In this document: in pieces, positions 44,847-53,779 of the stretch | Position numbering within the stretch: position 1 is the stretch's first letter | How the letters are laid out: each line of letters starts with the position of its first letter | Source: Roseburia sp. | Lineage (GTDB): Bacteria > Bacillota > Clostridia > Lachnospirales > Lachnospiraceae | Length of the DNA stretch: 63,175 bases | Reading direction: 5' to 3' | Assembly (NCBI GenBank): GCA_023664725.1 | Contig: JAMPFA010000005.1 | Location: 1 to 63,175, forward strand | Position numbers and translations under genes: made by a program | Notes under the pieces: generated by a model | Told to the model about the DNA's origin: nothing | What the model saw: only the letters and a program-made list of their open reading frames with translations | The model's database searches: none

Positions 44847-46013
44847 ATGAATGAAATGATTTATTTGGACCATGCGGCAACCACACCGATGCTGCCGGAG
44901 GTCTTAGAGGCAATGATGCCTTACCAGAAGGAGTATTATGGCAATCCTTCCACCATATATGAGTTTGGGGAGAAGAGCAGAGAGGCAATTGAAAGAGCCA
45001 GGGCGGTGATCGCCGCCACCATACATGCCAGGGAGGAGGAGATCTTTTTTACTTCCGGGGGGACGGAGTCGGATAACTGGGCGTTAAAGGAGGCGGCAAA
45101 CCTCTACAGCAGAACCAATCCCGGAAAATATGGGCATATCCTAACCAGCCCCATAGAGCATCACGCCATTATCAATACTTGTGAGGAACTGAAAATTATG
45201 GGCTGCAGCGTCACATTTCTCCCGGTGGATGAGACCGGGCTTGTGGTTTTGGGGAAGGTGGAGGAAAATATAGCGGAGAATACCTGTCTTTTGTCCGTGA
45301 TGTATGCCAACAATGAGATTGGAACGATACAGCCTGTGGAGGAGCTTGCCCGCATGGCAAAGAAGAACCAGTTGATCTTCCACACAGATGCAGTGCAGGC
45401 CTATGGCCATGTGCCTATTGATGTGAGAAAGAGCGGTATTGATATGTTAAGTGTCAGCGCCCACAAATTCGGGGGGCCAAAGGGTGTTGGATTCCTCTAT
45501 ATCAGAAAAGAAATTAATCTGCCATCCTTTATACAGGGGGGCGCCCAGGAGAGCAACAGAAGAGCAGGGACAGAGAATGTTCCGGGAATCGTGGGTATGG
45601 GGAAGGCGGCGGAACTTGCCCACAGAAGGATGTGGGAGGAAAACCGCAGAGTAAAGAGAATGCGGGACCGCCTGGTGTACCGGGTTTTGCGGGAGATCCC
45701 GGAGGTTAAGTTTATGGGGAATGTGAAAAAAAGGCTTTCCAACAATGCGAATTTCTGTTTTAATGGAATAGTAGGTGAGTCTGCCGCAGTTTTGCTTGAC
45801 ACCCAGGGAATCTGCGTCTCTTCCGGTTCTGCCTGCTCCACAGGCCAGACGGAGGTCTCCCATGTGATGAAGGCCATCGGCGTGTCAGAAGAATGGGCAC
45901 AGGGGGCGCTGCGTTTTACTCTGGGGGCGGAAAACACCATGGAAGAAATTGATTATACCGTAGAAAAGTTAAAATACATTGTAAAGGATATGCGGGAGAA
46001 AGGAATTTCATGA
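44847..46013 (+). CDS. cysteine desulfurase (NifS/IscS family)
   Basis: A 388-residue PLP enzyme. MIYLDHAATTPMLPEVLEAM is the family opening, the PLP lysine is in SVSAHKFGGPKGVG near residue 200, and the catalytic Cys in SSGSACSTGQTEVSH near residue 325. GGAG lies 9 bases upstream of the ATG. It overlaps mnmA by 4 bases, which fits supply of persulfide sulfur to tRNA thiolation. Confidence 0.94.
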   Translation: MNEMIYLDHAATTPMLPEVLEAMMPYQKEYYGNPSTIYEFGEKSREAIERARAVIAATIHAREEEIFFTSGGTESDNWALKEAANLYSRTNPGKYGHILTSPIEHHAIINTCEELKIMGCSVTFLPVDETGLVVLGKVEENIAENTCLLSVMYANNEIGTIQPVEELARMAKKNQLIFHTDAVQAYGHVPIDVRKSGIDMLSVSAHKFGGPKGVGFLYIRKEINLPSFIQGGAQESNRRAGTENVPGIVGMGKAAELAHRRMWEENRRVKRMRDRLVYRVLREIPEVKFMGNVKKRLSNNANFCFNGIVGESAAVLLDTQGICVSSGSACSTGQTEVSHVMKAIGVSEEWAQGALRFTLGAENTMEEIDYTVEKLKYIVKDMREKGIS

Positions 46014-47137
46014 CAAGGAAAAAAGTAGTGGTTGGCATGTCCGGGGGAGTGGACTCCTCCGTGGCAGCCTGCCTGTTAAAAGAACAGGGATATGAGGTGA
46101 TAGGGGTTACTATGGCTCTGTGGCAGGAAAATCCCCGAAGGGAAGAGACTGGGAGAGAGTGCTGCGGGCTAAGTGCAGTGGAGGATGCCAGGCGTGTGGC
46201 GCAAAATCTTGATATTCCCTATTATGTGATGAATTTCAGTGATGATTTTAAGGAGCATGTGGTGGATTACTTTGTGGAGGAATATGTAAGGGGGAGAACG
46301 CCAAACCCCTGTATCGCCTGCAACCGCTATGTGAAATGGGAGGCGCTTTTGAAGCGAAGCCTGGAAATCGGGGCGGACTATATCGCCACAGGCCATTATG
46401 CCAGGATAGAAAAGCTTCCAAACGGCAGGTATGCCATCTGCAATGCCGTCACCTCCGCAAAAGACCAGACTTATGCCCTCTATAACCTGACTCAGGAGCA
46501 GCTTGCCCATACCCTGATGCCTGTGGGGGATTACAGCAAGGACCAGGTGAGAGAGATTGCAAAGGAGCATAATCTTCTGGTGGCGGACAAGCCTGACAGC
46601 CAGGAAATCTGCTTTATACCGGACAACGACTATGCCGGATTTATTGAGCGCCAGGCAGGGGATAGAGTGCCGCCTGAGGGAAATTTTGTCACGGCCAGTG
46701 GGGAGGAGCTTGGCAGGCATAAGGGCATTACCCACTACACGGTAGGCCAGAGAAAAGGGCTGGATCTTGCCATGGGAAAACCGGTGTTTGTCACCGAGAT
46801 CCGACCGGAAAGGAATGAGGTTGTCATCGGGGATAACGAGGATGTGTTTCAGAGAGAACTTCTGGCGGAAAAAATGAATTATATGGGGATAGGGGATTTT
46901 TCCGACGGGGATAAGTTTCTCACAAAAATCCGCTATGCCCACAAAGGGGCTTTTGCAAGGCTTTACCATGAGGGGGATAGGGTGCGGTTTGTCTTTGAGG
47001 AGCCGATCCGGGCGATTACTCCGGGACAGGCAGTGGTGTTTTATGATGGGGAGTATGTGGCAGGGGGCGGGAGTATCCGCCAGGTGGTTCGCCATATGAA
47101 ATTAGAAAAATCTAATCAGCAGGAGGAGTTCAAATAA
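46010..47137 (+). CDS. mnmA: tRNA-specific 2-thiouridylase
   Basis: It adds sulfur to U34 of Lys, Glu and Gln tRNAs. The 375 residues show the PP-loop GMSGGVDSSVAACLL, the first catalytic Cys in NPCIACNRYVKW near residue 105 and the second in DSQEICFIPDND near residue 200. Its start overlaps the desulfurase stop by 4 bases. It ends directly against the next start codon, so a signalling gene may share the transcript. Confidence 0.94.
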   Translation: MTRKKVVVGMSGGVDSSVAACLLKEQGYEVIGVTMALWQENPRREETGRECCGLSAVEDARRVAQNLDIPYYVMNFSDDFKEHVVDYFVEEYVRGRTPNPCIACNRYVKWEALLKRSLEIGADYIATGHYARIEKLPNGRYAICNAVTSAKDQTYALYNLTQEQLAHTLMPVGDYSKDQVREIAKEHNLLVADKPDSQEICFIPDNDYAGFIERQAGDRVPPEGNFVTASGEELGRHKGITHYTVGQRKGLDLAMGKPVFVTEIRPERNEVVIGDNEDVFQRELLAEKMNYMGIGDFSDGDKFLTKIRYAHKGAFARLYHEGDRVRFVFEEPIRAITPGQAVVFYDGEYVAGGGSIRQVVRHMKLEKSNQQEEFK

Positions 47138-47872
47138 ATGACAGTTGTAGTCTGTGACGACAGCATAGAGGATTTGACGGAACTTGAAAGGCTTCTTACA
47201 AAATATAGGGAAACGAACCCAAATACCAAATTTGAAATAAAACCGTTTTATGAGGCTGTAGAATTATATCAAAAAATACAGGAAAAAAATTTCGCCGACA
47301 TTTATATATTAGACATGATTATGTCAGAAAAAACAGGCATTGACATTGGAACTCTAATCCGAAAATCCGGTAAAGAAAGCGTAATCATTTATATTACGTC
47401 ATCAGACGGTTTTGCGATGGAGGCATATGGTGTACATGCTGTGCGTTACCTGCTAAAACCGGTTAATGAGAAGCAGTTTTTTGAGGCGCTTGATTATGCC
47501 TGTTCTCTGACAAAACCGGAAAGAGAAATCATGTATCTGATTAAGACGAAAAACGGTCCCATTGCCGTACCTTATTCCCAAATAGAATACATTGAACATT
47601 ATTCCCGCATCCTTCATATTGGCCTGGCTGACGGCGAACATCTAAAAAGCATTTTTATCCGAAAGTCGTTTTATGATAATATCAGGGAAATTGCACAGGA
47701 CAGGCGATTTATACAGCCCCATCAATCTTTTCTGGCCAACATGAGTTATGTGAGTAAATTAACACAGGACAGTATGATAATGAAAAGCGGAAAAAACATT
47801 CCAGTCAGCAGGAAAAGAGCTGCTGAAGTAAAAAAAGAATATTTATTGTTTGTAAGTGCTTTCTATCGCTAA
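47138..47872 (+). CDS. LytTR family response regulator
   Basis: A 244-residue DNA-binding regulator. Residues 1-120 are a receiver with the acidic pair VVVCDDSI, phosphoacceptor Asp in DIYILDMIM and Lys in RYLLKPVNEKQF. Residues 140-244 are LytTR (IEYIEHYSRILHI, FIQPHQSFLANMSYV). The ATG follows the mnmA stop with no spacing, and GGAGGAG lies within the end of mnmA, so it may be read from that operon. The likely partners are the cyclase and kinase downstream. Confidence 0.9.
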   Translation: MTVVVCDDSIEDLTELERLLTKYRETNPNTKFEIKPFYEAVELYQKIQEKNFADIYILDMIMSEKTGIDIGTLIRKSGKESVIIYITSSDGFAMEAYGVHAVRYLLKPVNEKQFFEALDYACSLTKPEREIMYLIKTKNGPIAVPYSQIEYIEHYSRILHIGLADGEHLKSIFIRKSFYDNIREIAQDRRFIQPHQSFLANMSYVSKLTQDSMIMKSGKNIPVSRKRAAEVKKEYLLFVSAFYR

Positions 47873-47890
47873 GAAATGAGGAACATATTC

Positions 47891-47957
47891 TTTGCGAAAA
47901 ATCGATCTTTTTTTGCGAAGAAAAGGAAAAATGATTTGCATAAACGCATGTTATAAT
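47891..47957 (+). promoter_or_regulatory. LytTR-like direct repeats and promoter of the cyclase-kinase genes
   Basis: TTTGCGAA occurs at 47891-47898 and 47912-47919, 21 bases apart, about two helical turns, the usual spacing of LytTR half-sites. A perfect TATAAT lies at 47952-47957; the -35 position (47929-47934) is poor. An activator-dependent promoter would look like this. A third TTTGCGAA lies at 48026-48033. Confidence 0.5.
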
Positions 47958-47996
47958 GAGACAGGGATTGTACGAAATCCCCTTCTAATCATGTCC

Positions 47997-48023
47997 GGGG
48001 AATGTCCATATTGGGCATTCCCC
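47997..48023 (+). promoter_or_regulatory. 11-bp hairpin in the cyclase leader
   Basis: GGGGAATGTCC pairs with GGGCATTCCCC around ATATT, only 8 bases before the ribosome site of the cyclase gene. There is no T tract, so it is a leader hairpin or transcription pause site rather than a clear terminator. Confidence 0.5.
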
Positions 48024-48045
48024 CTTTGCGAAGGGAGTGCCATTT

Positions 48046-49074
48046 ATGCAGAAAACATTTATCAAATATACTTTTATCATTATGACAAGCGCTATTTTTC
48101 TCATTCTTTTTATCAGTTTCATAATCAGCAGGCGCACATTTGAAAGCCGGCAGTTTAACATATTTCAGGCAAAAATTGAACAGGTGATACATACATTGGA
48201 AAATAACCGTATGGAACTTGCGGCAGTACAGGAAAATTTAGATGAGGATTATCTGACCAGGGCAAAAGCGGCGGCATATGAATATGAAAAGGGAAAAGAC
48301 AATGCGTTTGTAACTTCGGGAATCGGGAAACTGTTGGAAATTCCAATAGAGGAAGTAAATGAACTTTGTAAAAATATAAACGCTTTTGATAACTATATGG
48401 ATGGCATTGTAAAAGAGCCTGTCGAAGGTGAGGAGGATGTTTACCGAATCAGCGATACGAAATATGTGCGTATTCACATGTCCGAATCACAGGACAGGAA
48501 ACTTGGCGTCATCATGGATGTTACGTCAGACATGACGGAAAAAATGCGTATGCGTTATGAGAATACACATGACGCACTTACAAAACTATATAAATACCAA
48601 TATTTCCAGCAATTAGCGCAAAATATCCTGCGGAATATGCCGAGCGGAAAAATATGCGCTGCCGTTATGCTGGATTTGGATTATTTTAAGGGAATTAATG
48701 ATACCTTTGGGCATGATATTGGTGATAAATACCTTCAATGTTTTGCTGAAATTTTAGGTGCAATGCCACCAGAACACTATCTGGCTTCAAGACGTTCCGG
48801 CGATGAGTTTTGCATAATGATTTTTGGCTGCGGCAGCAGGACAGACATTATTCATTATCTGGAACATTTTTATGCTGTTCTTAGTGAAAAACAGATTGTG
48901 TTGTCTGATACAAAAACACAAACAATCAGCGCATCTGCAGGTTTTGCCTGGACTGCGGATTTGACAGCGGATATATCTGTACTTTTAAGCCACGCAGACG
49001 AAGCGCTTTACGGGATTAAGAAGACAACAAAGGGAACATATGGGGAATTTCGGCAGGAGGGCGGCAGAACATGA
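48046..49074 (+). CDS. membrane diguanylate cyclase (GGDEF)
   Basis: A 342-residue protein with one N-terminal helix (TFIIMTSAIFLILFISFI), an outside or cytoplasmic sensor segment of about 130 residues, and a GGDEF domain from about residue 175. The motif reads RRSGDEFCI, with Ser for the first Gly, still compatible with activity, and CAAVMLDLDYFKGINDTFGHD provides the metal and base contacts. The ATG at 48046 has GGGAG upstream; a GTG 3 codons earlier overlaps it. Its stop overlaps the kinase start by 4 bases. Confidence 0.85.
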   Translation: MQKTFIKYTFIIMTSAIFLILFISFIISRRTFESRQFNIFQAKIEQVIHTLENNRMELAAVQENLDEDYLTRAKAAAYEYEKGKDNAFVTSGIGKLLEIPIEEVNELCKNINAFDNYMDGIVKEPVEGEEDVYRISDTKYVRIHMSESQDRKLGVIMDVTSDMTEKMRMRYENTHDALTKLYKYQYFQQLAQNILRNMPSGKICAAVMLDLDYFKGINDTFGHDIGDKYLQCFAEILGAMPPEHYLASRRSGDEFCIMIFGCGSRTDIIHYLEHFYAVLSEKQIVLSDTKTQTISASAGFAWTADLTADISVLLSHADEALYGIKKTTKGTYGEFRQEGGRT

Positions 49075-50147
49075 ACTATAAAAACATATCCTATACGCTC
49101 AGCCATATCTTTGTAGTGCTGTTTGTGGGATTGAGTGCATCCAATTATGTGGTAGCCGGAAGCATCATAGCTGCTGTTTTGCATATTTATAACTGCAATC
49201 TGTACCTTTGTATTATCGCCTGTATTTTAACGCATATTACGATTTTATACATTATGTACACCAGAATCCGGAATATCTGGATAAAGTATCAGAAGGAAGA
49301 CATCATGGGCAGTTGGTGGAAGCTTTGCTTTATTCCTGTATTTTTTTATTGTGGATTCTCATGCCTTACATTCTTTCCGTATACCTTAGACGAGCATCCG
49401 GAAAACATTCCCGGTGTTATGATGTTTCTGATCGCAATGTTTTTATCTTATATCATTTTGATGCAGTATATAGCGACAGCATCCCGGCAAACGACAATTT
49501 ACTGGCAGAATATTATCTACAAATCTCACATTGAAGGATTGGAAAACCAGTACCATATGGTTGAGCAGTCAGAAAAAAATCTGCGGATACTGCGGCATGA
49601 TATGCGCCATTATTCCAGCCTGATTTATTCCCTGTTAGAGCAGGGGGAGTATGATGAGATTAAGAAAGTGATTGAGCATATCAACGCTGTCACAGACGAA
49701 AACAAAGTGACAAAATACTGTGATAACATAGTTGCCAATACCATGCTCCGAAGCATGATGGAAAAAGCCTGTCTTATGGATATTGAAGTGCGCCGGGATA
49801 TTTTTATTTCTAAGGAAATACCGGTGGACAATTATGAATTTGCCATGATTATTGCAAATTTGCTGGATAATGCGTTTCACTGCGTGAAAGAATTTGATAA
49901 GCAGAAAAAACAAGTATACGCAAAAATTCAGTGCGAAAAAGACCATCTTCTGATTCATATGAATAATAAATATGAGGGAGAACTTTTATTTGATTCTGAA
50001 ACAGGTCTGCCCAGGAGCAGACGGGGACAAAATCATGGTTTTGGTATGCAGAGTGTAAAGGCTTTTTCCGATAAGACAGGCGGAATGCTAAGCTGTTATT
50101 CGGAGGATGATATGTTCCATATTAGACTGTTTTCTAAGTTCTCATAA
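49071..50147 (+). CDS. GHKL sensor histidine kinase, six-helix type
   Basis: A 358-residue kinase of the AgrC/VirS-like GHKL group. The N-terminal half has five to six membrane helices in residues 8-140. The H box is RILRHDMRHYSSLI near residue 172, the N box ANLLDNAFHCV and the G box QNHGFGMQSV. Such kinases pair with LytTR regulators, here the gene two positions upstream. Signals are often peptides, but no precursor gene is seen nearby. Confidence 0.88.
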   Translation: MNYKNISYTLSHIFVVLFVGLSASNYVVAGSIIAAVLHIYNCNLYLCIIACILTHITILYIMYTRIRNIWIKYQKEDIMGSWWKLCFIPVFFYCGFSCLTFFPYTLDEHPENIPGVMMFLIAMFLSYIILMQYIATASRQTTIYWQNIIYKSHIEGLENQYHMVEQSEKNLRILRHDMRHYSSLIYSLLEQGEYDEIKKVIEHINAVTDENKVTKYCDNIVANTMLRSMMEKACLMDIEVRRDIFISKEIPVDNYEFAMIIANLLDNAFHCVKEFDKQKKQVYAKIQCEKDHLLIHMNNKYEGELLFDSETGLPRSRRGQNHGFGMQSVKAFSDKTGGMLSCYSEDDMFHIRLFSKFS

Positions 50148-50264
50148 ATCATAAACCTCATATTCTCAATGTAAATCCTGTCATTTTCTTCTCAAATGTG
50201 GTAAAATAGAGGAACAGATACATTGAAAGTTTACTTGTGAAAACAAAAGTAAGGGAGGTACCTT

Positions 50265-50789
50265 GTGAAGATACTGAATATTCATGGTTATAATGGAGAT
50301 CCGGCGAACAGCGCATATCTTGCGCTGAGGGAGATTGGATGTGATATTATCTCTCCTACGTTGGATTATGACACAGAAATGTCAGAAAATATATTCGACA
50401 GGCTTTTGGGTATCGTCAGAGTCCATGAGCCAAATGTAATCGTCGGGACAAGTCTCGGCGGATTTTATGGGGCTTTGCTTTCCGTTCGCACAAAGAAGCC
50501 ACTGATACTTGTAAATCCCTGTCTTATGCCGTTTCTGACTCTTCCAAGGCTTGGGTATAAAGGGGAGATACAGTCTTATATTTCGCTGTTTGGGGAACTG
50601 TCAGAGTTCAAAAGCAGTTATGTCAGTGCAATTGTGGGGGGAAGTGATGAAGTGATCGATACCCATGATTTTACAGAAATCCTATGTGGAAACCCACGGT
50701 ACAAAGTGATTCCCGGGGGAGAGCATTCGGGAGATACTTTGCCCTTAAAGGAGTATTTTACGATCATACTGCGCTATATGGGTAATTAG
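50265..50789 (+). CDS. YqiA/YcfP-like alpha/beta hydrolase
   Basis: A 174-residue small esterase-like protein. Seen elements are ILNIHGYNGDPANSAYLAL near the start, the nucleophile elbow GTSLGGFYGALL near residue 67, and GGEHSGDTLP near the end as the His region. The family includes Escherichia coli YqiA, an esterase. The start is GTG with GGGAGG before it. The gene stands alone. Confidence 0.8.
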   Translation: MKILNIHGYNGDPANSAYLALREIGCDIISPTLDYDTEMSENIFDRLLGIVRVHEPNVIVGTSLGGFYGALLSVRTKKPLILVNPCLMPFLTLPRLGYKGEIQSYISLFGELSEFKSSYVSAIVGGSDEVIDTHDFTEILCGNPRYKVIPGGEHSGDTLPLKEYFTIILRYMGN

Positions 50790-50890
50790 CTGCGGGAGGA
50801 CTCCTTATACCAAAAGGCATAACAGTTATAGTATAACCATCCAGAGATGTAAGTTTAAGAAAAATAAAAGCGATATCAGGAGGAAAGACA

Positions 50891-52063
50891 ATGAAGCACA
50901 TCAGGGGAAGCAGAGGGAAAAAATTATTCATCATGGCAGTTTGCTTTTGTATCATATGTTCCCAAGTAAGTATTTGGAAGGGAGTGGATGTCAGTGCCGC
51001 ACAGCAGATGAACTCTGCCCGGTATGACGGCTGGTCAGACTTTGGGGACTGGTCAGATGATACGGGAAGTGTGGAAAATGCTTTGGATATGACAAATGTG
51101 ACACTGGACAAAACCAAGGTGGAGGGTTACCTGGTTCCAACTTACAGTTATGGCAGCAATATATATTATGGAGATGTGGAATTTGACATTGCCGTAAACA
51201 GTCAGGTAGTGCTGAATGAAAACATGCGGGGGATAAATCTCACCTGCAAAAGCTCCAACAAAAAAGTACAGGCGAGTGCCTCCCTCTCAGACAATATTTT
51301 GCATCTGAGAGTTCACGGGGACAAAAAGTGTACCACAAAACTGACGGTGAGTATCGGGGGAAAGAAATTTGAGATTAAAGTATCTCTGAAAACCGTAAAG
51401 ATTTCTGCCAGTTCCCTGCTTTTGGAAAAAGGAAAAACTAAGAAACTGAAAATTTCCGGCTGCTCTAAGGGAATCACCTGGAATTCTTCCAACAAAAAAA
51501 TAGCCACCGTCTCTAAGGATGGAGTAGTGAAGGGCAAAAAAATTGGAAATGTAGTGATCACGGCTAAAATCGGTAATAACCGCATTGGCTGTGCCGTTTC
51601 TGTCACCACAAAAAAACTGAAAAAAGTATGTGAGAGGGCGACTTACATAGGAACCCACTGGACATACAGCCAGGCGAAGCGGACGCAGAATGGATATTAC
51701 GACTGTAGTGCGCTGGTGTGGAAGGCATACAAGGAATGTGCGGGAGTTACCTTTGGAAATGCAGGTTACCCCGGAACCACCCGCACGGAATCCGCATGGT
51801 GCAGGGATAATAACCGCATGATCAAAGGGGGATATACCTACAAAAAAGTACAGAAAATGCAGTTAAATCCCGGGGATCTCGTATTTAAGTCCAATAACTC
51901 AAAGGATCCATACAACACAACCTATCATGTGGAAATGTTTACCGGATATACCTGCCTGGGATATGACAGCAAGGGGAAACCTATGATTACTTCCCTCTGG
52001 GCGTCCAGGGATGCAGGTTACGGCGCTGCGGAGGGCTCTTTGCTGGCAAGGCCCATGAAGTAG
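50891..52063 (+). CDS. secreted NlpC/P60-like peptidase with Ig-like domains
   Basis: A 390-residue exported protein. The signal peptide includes KLFIMAVCFCIICSQVS and ends near residue 38. Residues 60-255 hold Ig-like strands, including the Big_2-like KKIATVSKDGVVKGKKIGN. Residues 260-390 are NlpC/P60-like: Cys in GYYDCSALVWKAYKE (about 275) and His in YHVEMFTGYT (about 347). It probably cleaves peptidoglycan stems. The Big_2 repeat is similar to that in the secreted protein at 34075. AGGAGG lies before the ATG. Confidence 0.82.
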   Translation: MKHIRGSRGKKLFIMAVCFCIICSQVSIWKGVDVSAAQQMNSARYDGWSDFGDWSDDTGSVENALDMTNVTLDKTKVEGYLVPTYSYGSNIYYGDVEFDIAVNSQVVLNENMRGINLTCKSSNKKVQASASLSDNILHLRVHGDKKCTTKLTVSIGGKKFEIKVSLKTVKISASSLLLEKGKTKKLKISGCSKGITWNSSNKKIATVSKDGVVKGKKIGNVVITAKIGNNRIGCAVSVTTKKLKKVCERATYIGTHWTYSQAKRTQNGYYDCSALVWKAYKECAGVTFGNAGYPGTTRTESAWCRDNNRMIKGGYTYKKVQKMQLNPGDLVFKSNNSKDPYNTTYHVEMFTGYTCLGYDSKGKPMITSLWASRDAGYGAAEGSLLARPMK

Positions 52064-52109
52064 GAGAGGGGTTATGAAGACTTGTGCCAGGTTTCCCCCA
52101 GACAGTCTC

Positions 52110-52196
52110 CATTGGGGCCACATCATTATAATTTATGTCTTCATAAATATGTTCTTCCATATAGCATATGGCCTGCTGAATACTCTGTATTGACAT
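52110..52196 (-). pseudogene. N-terminal fragment of an AraC-family regulator
   Basis: From an ATG at 52196 with AGAAGGAC upstream the frame reads MSIQSIQQAICYMEEHIYED, then INYNDVA, the classic start of AraC-family DNA-binding regions, after which the sequence loses the pattern and runs into the back of the NlpC gene. The rest of the domain is missing. Confidence 0.6.
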
Positions 52197-52326
52197 TTTG
52201 TTTTGTCCTTCTTGTATGCAGATAGCAATGTTATTGTAATAACTCGATTTCGTTGATATCATTAAACTGGACGTTGCCTAAACGGCAATGTAGCAGATTT
52301 GGAATACAAAATGAAAGGACAGTAGG

Positions 52327-52488
52327 ATGAAGATAGGTATCATAAATGCAAGTTCCCAGAAGAGCAAAAATAAGATTTTAGAGAAATGTGTAAAAGAGGC
52401 GGCAGGAGAGCAGCATGAAGTCATTAACTTTGGAATATATGAAAATGACCAGACGGATTTTTCCTATATTCAGGCAGCAAAGGCTTAA
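52327..52488 (+). pseudogene. N-terminal fragment of an RpiB/LacA/LacB family isomerase
   Basis: A ribosome site and ATG give MKIGIINASSQKSKNKILEK, then HEVINFGIYENDQTDFSYIQ before a stop. This is the opening of the sugar-phosphate isomerase family that includes RpiB and LacAB. The catalytic Cys and the remaining roughly 150 residues are absent. The following DNA belongs to a different family. Confidence 0.65.
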
Positions 52489-52516
52489 AGAAGCAGGGAG
52501 AAAGCCGTATCTGACA

Positions 52517-52735
52517 CCGTCCTGGACCATAAAGCCATTCTGGATTTCCTACACTCATATATCCCACACCATATCGGGGCGTTCGGGAAATGCCACACCA
52601 CTTTTAGATTGGGAGAAATATTTTCAGAGAGACGGAAAAGTAATAATGCCTTTTTCCGTTCAGCTGCATTACTCTTTTGTTGACGGGATCGCAAACATAT
52701 CCTGTCAGGCAGAAAACTACATTCACAAACTGCCG
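52517..52735 (+). pseudogene. internal fragment of a chloramphenicol-acetyltransferase-like protein
   Basis: Part of an open frame reads PFWISYTHIS, LLDWEKYFQRDGKVIMPFSV and LHYSFVDG, which follows the CatA pattern up to the catalytic HxxxDG region. The His of that motif is replaced by Tyr (HYSFVDG where HHxxxDG is expected), and the flanking family regions are missing, so it cannot be active. Confidence 0.5.
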
Positions 52736-52792
52736 GATGAGGATTTCGATACGGTTATCTCTGCTCTGTCCATATATCATTTAGAGGACAGG
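52736..52792 (+). pseudogene. fragment of a SAM-dependent methyltransferase
   Basis: The same frame continues DEDFDTVISALSIYHLEDRE, which matches motif IV of class I methyltransferases (FDxVISALSIHHLE). Nothing before or after it fits that fold, so it is a relic of perhaps 20 codons joined to the preceding fragment. Confidence 0.45.
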
Positions 52793-52914
52793 GAGTGTTC
52801 TGTGGAGCAGGAGACAGAGATGTTAAAGTATAGAATGTTATTATGTCAATATATATGAGTGCTTTGAGTTTATTATTAAAAGCTAAATATCAGGAAAAAC
52901 AGGAGAATACATAT

Positions 52915-53379
52915 ATGACCTATACATACAAAAAAGCAGAATTAGAAGATATCGATACACTGGTGAAAACGAGAATAGAAGTGCTGCGGGCAGCAAATCG
53001 TCTTGGAAATGATACCGACATGTTCCTTGTGGAGAAAAACTCCCGTCAATATTACGAGGAGGCCCTGCAGTCGGATATGCACAGGGCATATCTTGTCTAT
53101 GACGGAGAGAAAATCATCGGTGCAGGGGGAATCAGTTTCTTTCAGGTGATGCCAACTTCCCATAATCCCACCGGATGGAAAGCTTACATTATGAATATGT
53201 ATACCAATCCCTCTTACCGACGTCAGGGGATTGCATATCATATGCTGGAACTTTTGACAGGGGAGGCAGAGAAAAAAGGAATAAGACACATCTCCCTGGA
53301 GGCCACAGATATGGGGCGGGCACTGTATGAGCGTTATGGCTTTGTGAAAATGAATGACGAGATGGAGTTGCCAGTTTAG
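52915..53379 (+). CDS. GNAT family N-acetyltransferase (154 aa)
   Basis: A complete GNAT enzyme. YIMNMYTNPSYRRQGIAYHML carries the acetyl-CoA loop RRQGIA, and LEATDMGRALYERYGFVKM the ending motif. ATG 52915 has CAGGAG 8 bases upstream. Upstream extension of the frame crosses the fragments above. It is the only intact gene within this decayed stretch. Confidence 0.85.
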   Translation: MTYTYKKAELEDIDTLVKTRIEVLRAANRLGNDTDMFLVEKNSRQYYEEALQSDMHRAYLVYDGEKIIGAGGISFFQVMPTSHNPTGWKAYIMNMYTNPSYRRQGIAYHMLELLTGEAEKKGIRHISLEATDMGRALYERYGFVKMNDEMELPV

Positions 53380-53381
53380 CA

Positions 53382-53760
53382 CTATGCAGGTGCTTCAACA
53401 AAAGCTGACACAGAGTAAAACAGACCGTGATATAGCCATCTGTACAATCGTTTTCTCATTTTTTCCACTCTGGCTTCTAAACTGCCGCCCATTTCTTCTG
53501 CTAAACTTTTAGTAATGGTCAATCCCAAACCGCTGCCACCTTGACGTCTTGAAAATTCTTTTCTGTAAAACTGCCGGAATAGATCAGGAATGTCCTCTTC
53601 ACTTAATTTGTGTGTGTCATTTTCAAAAATCACCAGAACCTGATCTTCTTTTTGTTCCACTCTCAGATTTACATAACGGTGAGCATATCTGCTGATATTC
53701 TGCAGAAGATTTGTAAAAATCCGTTTTAAGGCATCACTGTCTCCCTTTACCCAGACATAC
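53382..53760 (-). pseudogene. C-terminal remnant of a sensor histidine kinase
   Basis: The minus-strand frame reads RYVWVKGDSDALKRIFTNLLQ and NISRYAH, then LFRQFYRKEFSRRQGGSGLG and LTITKSLAEEMGGSLEARV. These are the N box and G2 box of a two-component kinase. The dimerisation and sensor parts are missing, and after SLEARV the frame turns into unrelated residues before its stop at 53382. Confidence 0.7.
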
Positions 53761-53779
53761 CGGGAAGCATAAGGTCAAG
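53761..53779 (-). pseudogene. short response-regulator receiver relic
   Basis: The minus strand reads LDLMLP and, over the start of the kinase remnant, GMSG and then a stop. LDLMLPGMSG is the phosphoacceptor region of OmpR-family regulators. It overlaps the kinase relic in another frame. Confidence 0.35.

Noticed and set aside
46169-47095. 308-codon minus-strand open frame
   Set aside because: It lies wholly antisense to mnmA, has no ribosome site and reads as low-complexity His/Pro/Leu residues typical of a shadow frame.
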